NCBI GenBank assembly: GCA_032718565.1
Contig: JAVGVS010000513.1
Location: forward strand, 183,028 to 247,027
Direction of reading: 5' to 3'
Source of the DNA: Distichodus sexfasciatus
Taxonomy: Eukaryota; Chordata; Actinopteri; Characiformes; Distichodontidae
Length of the DNA: 64,000 bases
In this document: positions 46,511-58,700 of the stretch, one piece after another
Position numbering within the stretch: the first letter of the stretch is position 1
How the letters are laid out: the number at the start of each line of letters is the position of its first letter
Program-made: the position numbers and the translations under genes
The notes under the pieces: generated by a model
The model's database searches: none
The model's input: the letters and a program-made list of their open reading frames with translations, nothing else
Told to the model about the DNA's origin: nothing

Positions 46511-49500
46511 ATGGGGGACGCTGAGATGTCCGTGTTCGGGGTGGCGGCTCCCTACCTGAGGAAGTCTGACAGAGAGCGTTTGGAGGCCCAGACTCGGGCT
46601 TTCGACATGAAGAAGGAATGTTTTGTGCCCGATACTGTGGAGGAGTTCGTCAAGGCCTCCATCACCAGTCGGGAAGGAGACAAAGTGACTGTGCAAACGG
46701 AGAAAGGAAAGGTCAGTGCAAAATCATGGAAAGGCAGGAAGCCATAAATTAAATGCATTATTAAAGAGTATTATATAAAAACGTCTTGATTGCGTCGCAA
46801 CATTTGTAGATATTAAGTTATTAAGTTAGTTATTATAACCCTATTACCAAGTTATAACTTGTTTATTACAGGTAGTTCAGCAAAGACAAAAAGATAAGAA
46901 GAAAAAGTGTTAAAAAGTGTTAAAAAAGGAGTTTGAAAGAATTGAAAGAGGAAAGTTTAGGGAAAATTATAGTAAAAAAAGAAGCTTTAAGGAAGATAAA
47001 GATTCACAATACATTAAAATGCATTAAAACAAGAGGTTAAAGTATTAAAAGAGTTTATAGGATGTGTTAATTGCATGTTAATTGAAATCAACAAACAGAA
47101 CACAAAATAAAATTTTCTGGAGAGCTTCCAGTTTCAGCTGAATATTATTTTCTGGCTTCTCGTTGCACTTCCTCACATCTTAAAATCCAGTTTTTCAGAT
47201 ACTTTGGACCATTTTGAACATTCATGTTTCTAGTCTTTAGTCCCCTGATTTCTGTCTTGCAGACAATCACGGTAAAGGATAGCCTGATTCTGCAACAGAA
47301 TCCCCCGAAGTTTGACAAAATCGAAGACATGGCCATGCTGACGTTCCTCCATGAGCCGGCTGTGCTGTATAACCTCAAAGAGCGTTACGCGGCCTGGATG
47401 ATTTACGTGAGTTCATGAAGTTGCTTAAAATGATGCAGCAAGATAACATGGCTTTAATTCTAAGTTTGGAGACTTAACCACAAGCTTTTTTTTGCTTTTC
47501 GCAGACATATTCCGGCCTGTTCTGTGTCACTGTCAACCCCTACAAGTGGCTGCCGGTGTACAATCAGGAGGTTGTTGTTGCCTACAGGGGCAAGAAGAGG
47601 AGTGAAGCTCCTCCTCACATCTTCTCCATTTCTGATAACGCTTATCAGTACATGCTGGCAGGTAGACGATGCAAAGACATTTGTCTCAAACACTGAAAAA
47701 TGGCAATAAATAATTAAAATAATAAATTTGTTAACAGATTAACTTACTACTGCAGAAATTTACAGAAGAATGATGAATGTATGACCTGAAATTGAAGTTA
47801 AATCAAGAACTTGTGTGGTTTTTTATGACGTTAAATACTGAATATCATTCATTTATATAAATAACAAATTATGAACATTATTGTTTCGCTCTTTGCGAGA
47901 ATAAGAGTAAATTCAGTTATAGATTTTTAAGAAAAAGGTTAATTTTACAATATATAATCCTTAAAGGAAACCCTAACCCTGGACTACACCACGTAGTGTT
48001 TCTATGTGCAATAATATTTGACTTAAGTTCTTCATTTAGTGTTTAGTTATTATCAAAAATGACCCCTCAAAAATGCTTAATCAATATTAATATTGCTTAT
48101 CAATACAGTTCTGCCTCTTTCTCTTTGTAGACCGTGAAAACCAGTCCATCCTGATTACGTAAGTTTTTTACAAGTTACAATGTAACACCAAAAATGATCA
48201 TTTTGGTTTTTAGATTTGCTGCTTCGGGGCAGCTGGTAGTGTAATGTTTAGTGGGTTGGTCAAATGATCTGACAGTCAACGGTTCAAGTCCCGGACAGGG
48301 TTGCCAACACTGGTCAGTTGGCAGGAGAAGGATTTTCATTTTTCGGATGTCCGAGCATCGGGGGCGATAACCTAGGGGTCAGCCAAACCCTAACCAGTTG
48401 AGTATGTAACTACACAGAATTGTTTTAATAAAGATATTTTTCTTACCTTAACAATCACCGAACTTTCACCTCTCTCTTACTGGCTCGGTATAACTTTATA
48501 CCAAAGATGATGGACAGGCAGACCGATGTAACTGACGTAATGGCGAAATGACGTATTTTCTGCAAATCAACAATCAGAGAAAAGTGCACAAGAGAGATTC
48601 CCTGCAGACAATGAATGCAGTGTTCTAGTTAGGAGTTTAGAGCCCATTTACGACTAGAGCTTGTTTCTAGTGATTCAGACATAATTTTCTTGTCTAGTCT
48701 AGTGATCACCTCAGGATATGAGTGAACAATTTTCAAAAAATATATAATAATGGTTAGATTTGGTGTGAGATTTCTTGCCTCAGTGTGAGAGCGTGACATT
48801 GACACTTAGTGTCATGCCAGATGTCTGAGAGTTGGCAACTCTGGTCCTGGACCAGTAAAGGTACCGCTAAGGTACTCATGAGCAAAGTACCGTCCCCAAG
48901 CTCTGCTCTCCGGATGCTGCAATGATATATTGCCATATGACTCAATTATAAATTGTCAAACATCTTTTTTCACTTTAAGGGGGGAGTCAGGTGCTGGCAA
49001 GACTGTCAACACAAAAAGAGTCATTCAGTACTTTGCCAGCATTGCGGCCAGTGGAGCGAAAAAGGAGGCTTCTAACCAAAATAAGGTTTTCGTTAATTAT
49101 ATATTGTATATATTATGTAAAAATATTTAGGGCACATTAATAGAAGAAAATTAGCATATATAAATTAAAAAATTTGCAAAATTAGCAAAAGTAATTATTT
49201 CTCATTTTTCAGGGAACTCTGGAGGATCAAATCATCCAAGCCAACCCTGCCCTGGAGGCTTTTGGCAATGCCAAGACCATCCGAAATGATAATTCCTCAA
49301 GATTTGTAAGGGGAAAAACCATTAACGATGTACACATCAATGTGATTTTGTGTTTATGACGAGTGGTGGTTTGTTATTTCCTTCAGGGTAAATTCATTCG
49401 AATTCACTTTGACATCAGAGGAAAACTGGCATCGGCTGATATTGAAACATGTATGTATTTTTAACGCGTTTGCACAAATTGCTGCAGTATTTTTGGAGAT

Positions 49501-51368
49501 TTGCAGTAATAAAATTTAGATTTGGTTTAACATTTATGAGAAATTCATATTTGGAGAAATGTTTTGTAGCTAGTCATTACTAGCTACTTGAAGACGGACA
49601 CTATGGAAGAATAGATTTTTCCAGTTTCATCACGCACTTCTCCTCGGCTTTAGATCTTCTGGAGAAATCTCGGGTGATCTTTCAGCTCAGGGCGGAGAGA
49701 GATTACCACATTTTCTACCAAATCTTGTCAAACAAGAAGCCGGAGATACTTGGTTAGTAAGCAGATGAGTTTTAGATAAAAAGCAGTTTCGTCTTGTCTA
49801 TGTAACTTGACATCTTCACCTCCATCTCCAACAGAGATGCTGCTGGTGACGGCTAACCCCTACGACTACGCCTTCATCTCCCAAGGAGAAACTACAGTCG
49901 CCTCTATCGATGATGCTGAGGAGCTAATGGCAACAGATGTAAATTTTAATTCCGTTTTTTAAAGATTTGCTTACACTGATGTAATTTATTTACTTAACAT
50001 TTTCTCAAATTGTTCTCAAATTTCTGGTAATGTCAGCTCTCTCATGCAAGTTAAAAGGTGACATCAATAGAAACACACATTGGTTTTTGATCCGATCCGA
50101 ACTGAACTGAACTAATAGCTGTCCAATACCAAACCTCTATCAAGTATCACACGTAACAGTTCCACTTTAAATCAAGTAAAAAGACACTAATTCATCCCAT
50201 AGCATCACCTTGAATTGAGTTTAAATGTGCCATTTTGATATCTAGAAACCAGTAACAACAATAGGGGTGTTAAAATTAATCACATAATCGATGCATCGCA
50301 ATGCAGACATGACCGATTCTGCGTCGATGCAGTGGCAAACCATAATCGGTTTTCAACCTGTGGTCTGCTATCCCCTGGTGGTCCGTGGCACCATTGCAGG
50401 TGGGCTGTGACTTTCAGTTTCACTGCTGAAATCACTTTAAAAAATATATATTTTTCAAAACATTTCCAGATGATTTGGGCATCTTCATGAATAATGAATT
50501 GAATGAAAATATGTTTAAAGTAATAGAAAACAAATACTGTGTGCAATGTGAAGGAATGTAGAGAAAATGATGGGATGCATGGTTATGTATCGTGATGCAT
50601 CGAGATACCGCATCGAAGCAAATCGTTGACCTGATAATCGTAATCGAATCAAATTGCGAAACCAGTGAAGGTTCACACCTCTAAACAACAATGCCATTAA
50701 GTTTGCATTTCTACTTTTAATGTACAGAGTGCCTTTGACGTTCTGGGCTTCACGCAAGAGGAAAAGAACTCGGTGTACAAGCTGACTGGTGCCATTATGC
50801 ACTACGGCAACATGAAATTCAAGCAAAAGCAGAGAGAGGAGCAGGCAGAAGCTGATGGGACTGAGGGTGGGTATAAAGATGGACTAGTTAAAACACCTTC
50901 CTACATTACTAATCGTTTTACTGCCTGTTCTACTGTCCAACTTTAAGATTTTGCAAATCTTTTAAAAATAAATTTTACATTTCTTTTTGGTTTTTCAAAA
51001 AACTGTTAGAAATTGTTTGCTTTTAAAATCATATGATTTGCCCTGGCTTTTAATATTCATTATTTTTAATTTACAGTTACACTGTTTTTCCCCATTTTTA
51101 AAATAATATTTACAATTTAAAATTAAATTAAAATCTATGTAAATTGTTAGCTTTTAAAAAGTTACTTATTTGCACCAGCTTTTATTTATTTATTTTTTAA
51201 ATATTTCCCCCTCTTTCAAATTATTTTTACTTATTTTTGGTTATTAGTTTTTGGTAATTATTTAATTGTTATTAAATTACTAACTGTTAATAATTTGTAA
51301 GTATTGAATTGTGATTAAAAGTCTTTTTTATTTCATTTAATTTCTTTCTTATTTATTTGTCTAGTTTG

Positions 51369-51413
<45 letters not shown>

Positions 51414-52781
51414 TATTATTATTATTATTATTATTATTCCTTCAATTTTTAAGATGCTGACAAAGCAGCTTACCTTATGGGCCTGAACTCTGCTGACCTC
51501 ATCAAGGGTTTGTGCCACCCGAGAGTGAAAGTTGGAAATGAATGGGTGACCAAAGGACAAAATGTCCAGCAGGTGAGCAATAAAAAATCTTTCTATATGT
51601 GGTATATGTTTGTATTTAGGTATTTTGAGTATAAGTGCTCAAAAATCAAACACTTTTATTGGTCTCTCAGGTGAACTATGCCGTTGGTGCTTTATCCAAA
51701 GCTGTGTACGAGAAAATGTTCCTCTGGATGGTGGTGAGAATCAACCAGTCTCTGGAAACCAGACAACCTCGGCAATACTTCATCGGTGTACTGGACATCG
51801 CCGGCTTTGAAATTTTTGATGTGAGTCATTGTATCACAAAAAGATCAGCTAAAATATTTACAACTTTTTGTGGGAACTTCTTATTCATGGACTGCAATTT
51901 AAGGTAGCACAAGTGCACTTTAACTATACTCAAGATTAGGTTAAATAACACTAACAAACAACAAAGTACTTACAGAAAAGTAAAGCATTAATTTGCGAAA
52001 AAAACTAGTTTTATCTGAATTTTTGAAATTGTGATGTTTTTAAGGGGAAAATTCCGCTCTGATTTTTATGAATTCCAATTATAATTTATATTTGTGATCC
52101 GATCTGCCGTAATGAGTTGGAAGTCAGCGTTCTATTTATTTAGATACGGGCCAATTATGTTGACAAACATCAAAAATATCGATTTTTCTTTTTTGATCTT
52201 ATATGAAAGAAAAGATCTTCAAAATTAATCTGGTCTCCAAAAATGAAAAATCACTATTTTTGTGATGTTTTTCAACATAATCGGCCTGTATCTAAATAAA
52301 TAGAACGCCGACTTCCGACTCATTACGGCAGATCGACTCACATTTGTATATATTTTACCAAAGAAATGGCTCAGAAATAACTGAGATGTTAACACTTATT
52401 GCAAGCTACATTTACACAAAAATGCTTTAGGACAGCAATAATAAATGGAAGGTTCAGAGATTTTTTGTTGAAAGTGTTGAGGTTAAAAAATACATTCAAG
52501 TAAAGATATCTGAAAATTCCACTTAAGCACAGTAACAAAGTGTTCCACCTTCATTACTTCCCACCTGAGAATTTAAGGCAACATTTTCTGTTCTGTCACT
52601 TCATTTCCAGTTCAACACCTTCGAGCAGCTTTGCATTAACTTCACAAATGAGAAACTGCAACAGTTTTTCAACCATCACATGTTCGTACTCGAGCAAGAG
52701 GAATACAAGAAGGAAGGAATCGAGTGGGAGTTTATTGACTTCGGCATGGACCTTCAGGCCTGCATCGACCTCATCGAGAAG
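46511..52781 (+). CDS. Myosin motor domain, N-terminal and ATPase part
   Basis: The start MGDAEMSVFG is followed by the SH3-like region (DKVTVQTEKGK) and by NPPKFDKIEDMAMLTFLHEP. The P-loop GESGAGKT is at about residues 178-185 (exon 48980-49085), with the family VNTKRVIQYF after it. Switch I NDNSSRF is at about 237-243 (exon 49213-49305). Switch II DIAGFEIFD is at the end of exon 51671-51820. Loop 1 is Lys-rich (ASGAKKEASNQNK). All catalytic residues are present. Confidence 0.93.
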
Positions 52782-55700
52782 GTGAAGCATTTCTCAAACT
52801 TGAAGCGTCTTTGGAGTTAATGTACTTTATTTGATAACGTTTTTTATTTAGTTTATGGATATTTCGAATGACTTGAATTTTTAATGTTCAGCCCATGGGC
52901 ATCATGTCTATCCTCGAAGAGGAGTGCATGTTCCCCAAAGCCACCGATGCCACCTTTAAAGCAAAGCTTTACGATAACCACCTGGGCAAGTCCAGCAACT
53001 TCCAGAAACCCAGGATTGTGAAAGGGAAGCCAGAGGCTCATTTCGCCCTGATTCATTACGCAGGAACCGTGGACTACAACATCAACAACTGGCTTGTGAA
53101 GAACAAGGATCCACTAAATGAAACGGTGGTTGGACTTTACCAAAAATCTGCCCTAAAACTGCTGTCACACTTGTTTGCCAATTATGCCGGCGCTGACTCA
53201 GGTATGCAATTTTTATTCATCCACAGCCAGTTTATTTAGGGAAAGTGTGTGATTATTACACACCACAGCACAGCACACCGTGCACCACAACGAAATGTGA
53301 CCTCTGCATTTGACCCATCCGTGAAGGAGCAGTGGGCAGTTAACAAGCACCCGGTGAGCAGTGCTTGGGGACAGTACCTTGCTCATGAGTACCTCAGTGG
53401 TAACTTTACCAGCCCTGGTTTCAAACCTGCGACCTTCTGATCACAGGGTAAACACCCAACCGTTACGCCACCAACTGTCCTGATTTCTTGGTAAAGCGGT
53501 AATGATACTGGATTCATAAATCACAAGTTTTATCAGGCTAGCTACAAGATTGATTCGGTGGACAAAGATTTCCCTTACAAAAACAAACTGTTTGTAGCAG
53601 GTTTGCGGCAGACGTGTGGTTAATTTGTGGCAAACAGTGGCGTCTGCCAGAATATGTTGCCACAAGTTTGCCATTGTCAGCCACTAATGTTCTGGTAACA
53701 ATGACAAAAGGCTACTAGTGGTAAATGTGTTTGCCAGTGATTTGCCAAAACAATTTGCCAATTTGGACATCCATTTGGGTCTGTTCTGCCTCTACACACA
53801 CTGTACGTTTGATGACTTGGTACACCACATAGGGCAGGAAGTGCACTACGCTTGAAATGCTCCGCCCTCGTTCGACTCTGGTTTCACGCTTGCTCGACTT
53901 GGAACTGTATTAAAAATGTCAGAGTCATTGCGTTATTTTTGTGTCAAAATTAAGACCATGCAGTGGAACAAATATATCTTGTATTTATGCCCTCGACTCT
54001 GCCTTCATTATTTATCGGCATTGGCATCGGCAGATATAAGCAAGAAAAATATCGGATATCGGAATCCCCATATCGTGCATCCCTAACCAGAACATTCTAT
54101 TTCAGCCATGACTGAAGCAAGTGGCAAAAAAGAGAAGAAAAAGAAAGGATCGTCTTTCCAGACAGTGTCTGCGCTTCACCGGGTAGGTGCAAGTCTACGT
54201 TCTATAGATGTTCTGTTAGGTTTACGTACCATCCCTACTCACTATATAACCTTTCTTGATGGACAGGAAAATCTCAATAAACTGATGACGAACTTGCGCT
54301 CGACTCATCCTCATTTCGTGCGCTGCATCATTCCCAACGAGACTAAAACTCCAGGCGCCATGGACAACCCTCTGGTCATGCACCAGCTGCGCTGTAACGG
54401 CGTGCTGGAAGGCATCAGGATTTGCAGGAAAGGTTTCCCCAACAGAATCCTGTACGGGGATTTCAAACAAAGGTGCACAAACTTCTAAATGACCTTCTAT
54501 GCCCAAATGTTCATCGCAGCACAGACGTTTATGTTCATCATCTACCTTCTACATTTTTCTTCTCCTGACTTGTGACAGATACCGCATCTTGAACCCATCT
54601 GCGATCCCAGAAGGGCAGTTCATCGACAGCAGGAAGAGCGCTGAGAAACTCTTGGGTTCACTTGACATAGATAGCCAACAGTACCGGTTTGGACACACAA
54701 AGGTAAGGATTTTACCATTTTCCAAATTTTTCTGCTACGTGACAAAAGTTTAAACAGCTAAATTGTCTGTGTGTATTCGCAGGTGTTTTTCAAAGCCGGC
54801 CTCTTGGGTCAGCTGGAGGAGATGAGGGACGAGCGACTCTCCAAAATCATCACGGGAATCCAAGCGAGGTCTCGTGGTCTTCTCTCAAGACTGGAGTACC
54901 AGAAGATGGTGGAACGCAGGCAGGACTGATTAAGCAAGAGTTTTAAAAAATATATAAGTTACATGTAATGTTCAGGAAGATCTGACGTTCCTTTGCGTTT
55001 TGTGTCTATCTCTGTTTTAAACCAAACAGAGACGCCTTGCTGGTCATCCAGTGGAATGTACGTGCCTTCATGGCGGTCAAGAATTGGCCATGGATGAAGC
55101 TCTTCTTCAAGATCAAGCCTTTGCTGAGATCGGCCGAAGCGGAAAAGGAGATGGCCAACATGAAGGAGGAATTCTTGAAGCTCAAAGAGGCCTATGCCAA
55201 GTCAGAAGCGCGCAGAAAAGAACTCGAGGAGAAAATGGTCTCGCTCCTTCAAGAAAAGAACGATCTGCAGCTTCAAGTGCAGGCGGTACGTATGAAACTG
55301 AACTCAAAAAAACGAAATTAAAAAACACAAATTAGAAAATTTCCCTGTTTTCTCTCGTAAACAGGAGCAAGACAACCTCTGCGACGCCGAGGAAAGGTGC
55401 GAAGGCTTGATCAAAAACAAGATCCAGATGGAAGCCAAACTCAAGGAGCTGAACGAGAGATTGGAGGACGAGGAGGAGATGAACGCCGAGCTGACGGCCA
55501 AGAAACGAAAGCTGGAAGACGAGTGCTCCGAGCTCAAGAAAGACATCGATGATCTCGAGTTGACGCTGGCTAAAGTGGAGAAGGAGAAACATGCCACAGA
55601 AAATAAGGTTTCTGCACACTATAACCAAATTACAGTTAATTTTTTCCAGCATGTAAAGCTGAAGTCTTCCCATATTTGGATAATCTCCTAATCTGTAAAT

Positions 55701-58700
55701 CCACAGGTGAAAAATTTGACAGAAGAAATGGCGACACAGGACGAAATCATCGCCAAGCTAACGAAGGAGAAGAAAGCCTTACAGGAGGCTCATCAGCAAA
55801 CGCTGGACGACCTGCAAAGCGAGGAAGACAAAGTCAACACTCTCACCAAAGCCAAACTCAAACTAGAACAGCAAGTGGATGATGTAAGTGGTTGAAAATA
55901 AGATTTGAAGTGACATTTCTCCAACTAGTTAGTAATTGTAATGTGTTTTCTCTCCAAACAGTTAGAAGGATCTCTAGAGCAAGAGAAGAAGATACGCATG
56001 GATCTTGAAAGGGCAAAGCGGAAGCTGGAGGGTGACCTTAAGTTGACCCAAGAATGTGTAATGGACCTGGAAAATGACAAACAGCAACTGGAGGAACGCC
56101 TGAAGAAGTAAGAGAAATGAAAATCACGTTTGTTCTGGCTAGTGGTTGTGAAGCTGAATCGCCCACAACAATAGCAAAACCATTGATTTGGAGAATGTTA
56201 CAACTCTAATTCTGACACACTGAATAATAAATATTCCCATTACCTGAAACTGTTTTCACCAGGAAAGACTTTGAAATCAGCCAACTCAACAGCAAAATTG
56301 AGGACGAACAAGCCATCATTTTGCAACTCCAAAAAAAGCTGAAGGAGTTACAGGTACAGAGCTTTCACAAGTACATTTCTTATCCAGGGGTACGTTTGTC
56401 AAAAGCATAGTATTTCTGGAAGCGTTCCATGTGAGAGCCGCGGCACAATAGCGCTGTGGCCGCGCGTCGGGAATGAATAAATATCAAGTTTTACTGAATG
56501 TTGGACTTCCCTGTGAGAGTCGTGTGCTCTAACAAACATGGCGTGTGTCTTTACTTCGCAAAAAATTTCATTTATGCGTCAAGATTCCTTGGGATTGAAG
56601 GTCAAGTCGCAGAGAGTTTGACGTAATGTACCACAATGCGAAACGTAGGGAAAACTGGAAAACGTTGTGCTGAGAAATGAGAGAATCATTAAGAAGAATC
56701 GATAACATTGGAGGTGTAAAATTCTGATGCAACTGATCATTTGGAACCGGTTCTGAGTCGGAACCGATTTTCGATTCAAACACCTATCAGGAACCCAATG
56801 ATGGTAGTGCTGGAGGTAGGATTTGAGCCCACGACCTGTTGGTCCAGAGGCGAGTGTCCTAACCAGTAGACCACCAGTACCACCATGACCACCAGAGTTC
56901 ATCTTTGAATCAGTATTTTGTCAGCAAAAGTTTAGTGTAACTTCTGAATGAAAGTAAAAGAGGTTAAAGGATATTTTATGACCAAAATATTAAAACCTGA
57001 TATTCCTCTTAACCTTCAGGCTCGGGTGGAGGAACTGGAGGAAGAACTGGAGGCAGAAAGAGCCGCAAGAGCCAAGGTGGAGAAACAGCGAGCGGATTTG
57101 GCCCGAGAGCTGGAAGAGATCAGCGAGAGGCTGGAGGAGGCCGGAGGAGCCACCGCTGCCCAAATCGAGATGAACAAGAAGAGAGAGGCCGAGTTTCAAA
57201 AGCTGAGACGGGACCTCGAAGAGGCGACTCTGCACCACGAGGCCATGGCCACCACGCTGAAAAAGAAGCAAGCCGATAGCGTGGCCGAACTGGGAGAGCA
57301 GATCGATAACCTGCAGAGGATCAAGCAAAAGCTGGAGAAAGAGAAGAGCGAACTCAAGCTGGAACTAGACGACGTGGTCTCCAGCATGGAACAGATCGTC
57401 AAATCCAAGGTGGGTTTCCAACAAGACTGTGAAAATGTTGGGTGAATTGATTGAGGTTTTGGAGCTTCAACTTGACAAAAAAGCAAAGCCAAAAACAACC
57501 ACAAAATAGCCAAAAAATTAACCAATTAAGTGGTGGTGTAACGATACATCAATCTACATTGATACATCGATTCACTGATGAACGAGCCCATAACATCAAT
57601 CTACGAACTCTACAAACTTTACCGTTGAATCGTTGACTGTTGAATCAATGTAATATTGTATCGTGATGAAACTTGTGACCTCCACCCCTGAAAACAGACG
57701 AACCTGGAGAAGATGAACAGGAGTCTGGAGGACCAGTTGAACGAATATCGAAACAAATGTGAGGAGAGCCAAAGGTCCCTCAACGATTTCACAACTCAGA
57801 AGGCAAAGACTCAATCTGAGAATGGTAGGAGAAAGTTGATATTTTTTCTCATTTATCATATCAGTTGAAATCAATACAATGCTGATTGCTGGCTTGGTTT
57901 CTCACACCTTAGATGAACTTTCAAGACAACTAGAAGAAAAGGAATCTCTAGTCTTTCAGCTTACGAGAGGAAAACAGTCGTACAGTCAACAGCTTGAAGA
58001 TCTGAAAAGGCAGCTTGATGAAGAAGTCAAGGTGAAATATCAGATTTTATTAATAAAACTGTACAAAACAACAGAATGCAAGAGCCTCAAGTAGTTCATT
58101 TGTGTAGAACAGTTCTGGAGTTCCTTTTTTTGCATGTTGACGTGGCTGTTCGACATTCATATTTGAAATGTAATACATTTTCAAACTGATTCTTAAGTCT
58201 TTATGAGTGTTGTAAGTGAGGCTGGGCGATATGACCTTAAATTGCCCAGCCCTAATTATGAAAATTACCGCAATTCATTGAACTTTCCGACTGTCTTTTT
58301 AGGCCAAGAACGCTCTTGCTCACGCCCTGCAGTCGGCACGTCACGACTCCGATCTGCTCCGGGAACAGTACGAGGAGGAACAGGAAGCTAAGGCCGAATT
58401 GCAGCGCAGTCTCTCTAAAGCTAACGCTGAAGTGGCTCAGTGGAGAACCAAGTACGAAACGGATGCCATCCAGCGGACGGAGGAACTGGAGGAGGCCAAG
58501 TACGTCTTTTCTCTTATCAACACTACATGTGATGGATTAGAAATTTAGTCTACTGCCAAAAATGGTCCTTTTGCTTTGGCTTTGATGTAGTTAAGTTGCT
58601 CCCTTTTAAATTTTCTGATTAATGGAAAATGAAGAAATACTGAAGTTTTGGCAGTTTCTGGGAGAGAAGTACATTTTTGCCATGAGGGCACTCCATATGA

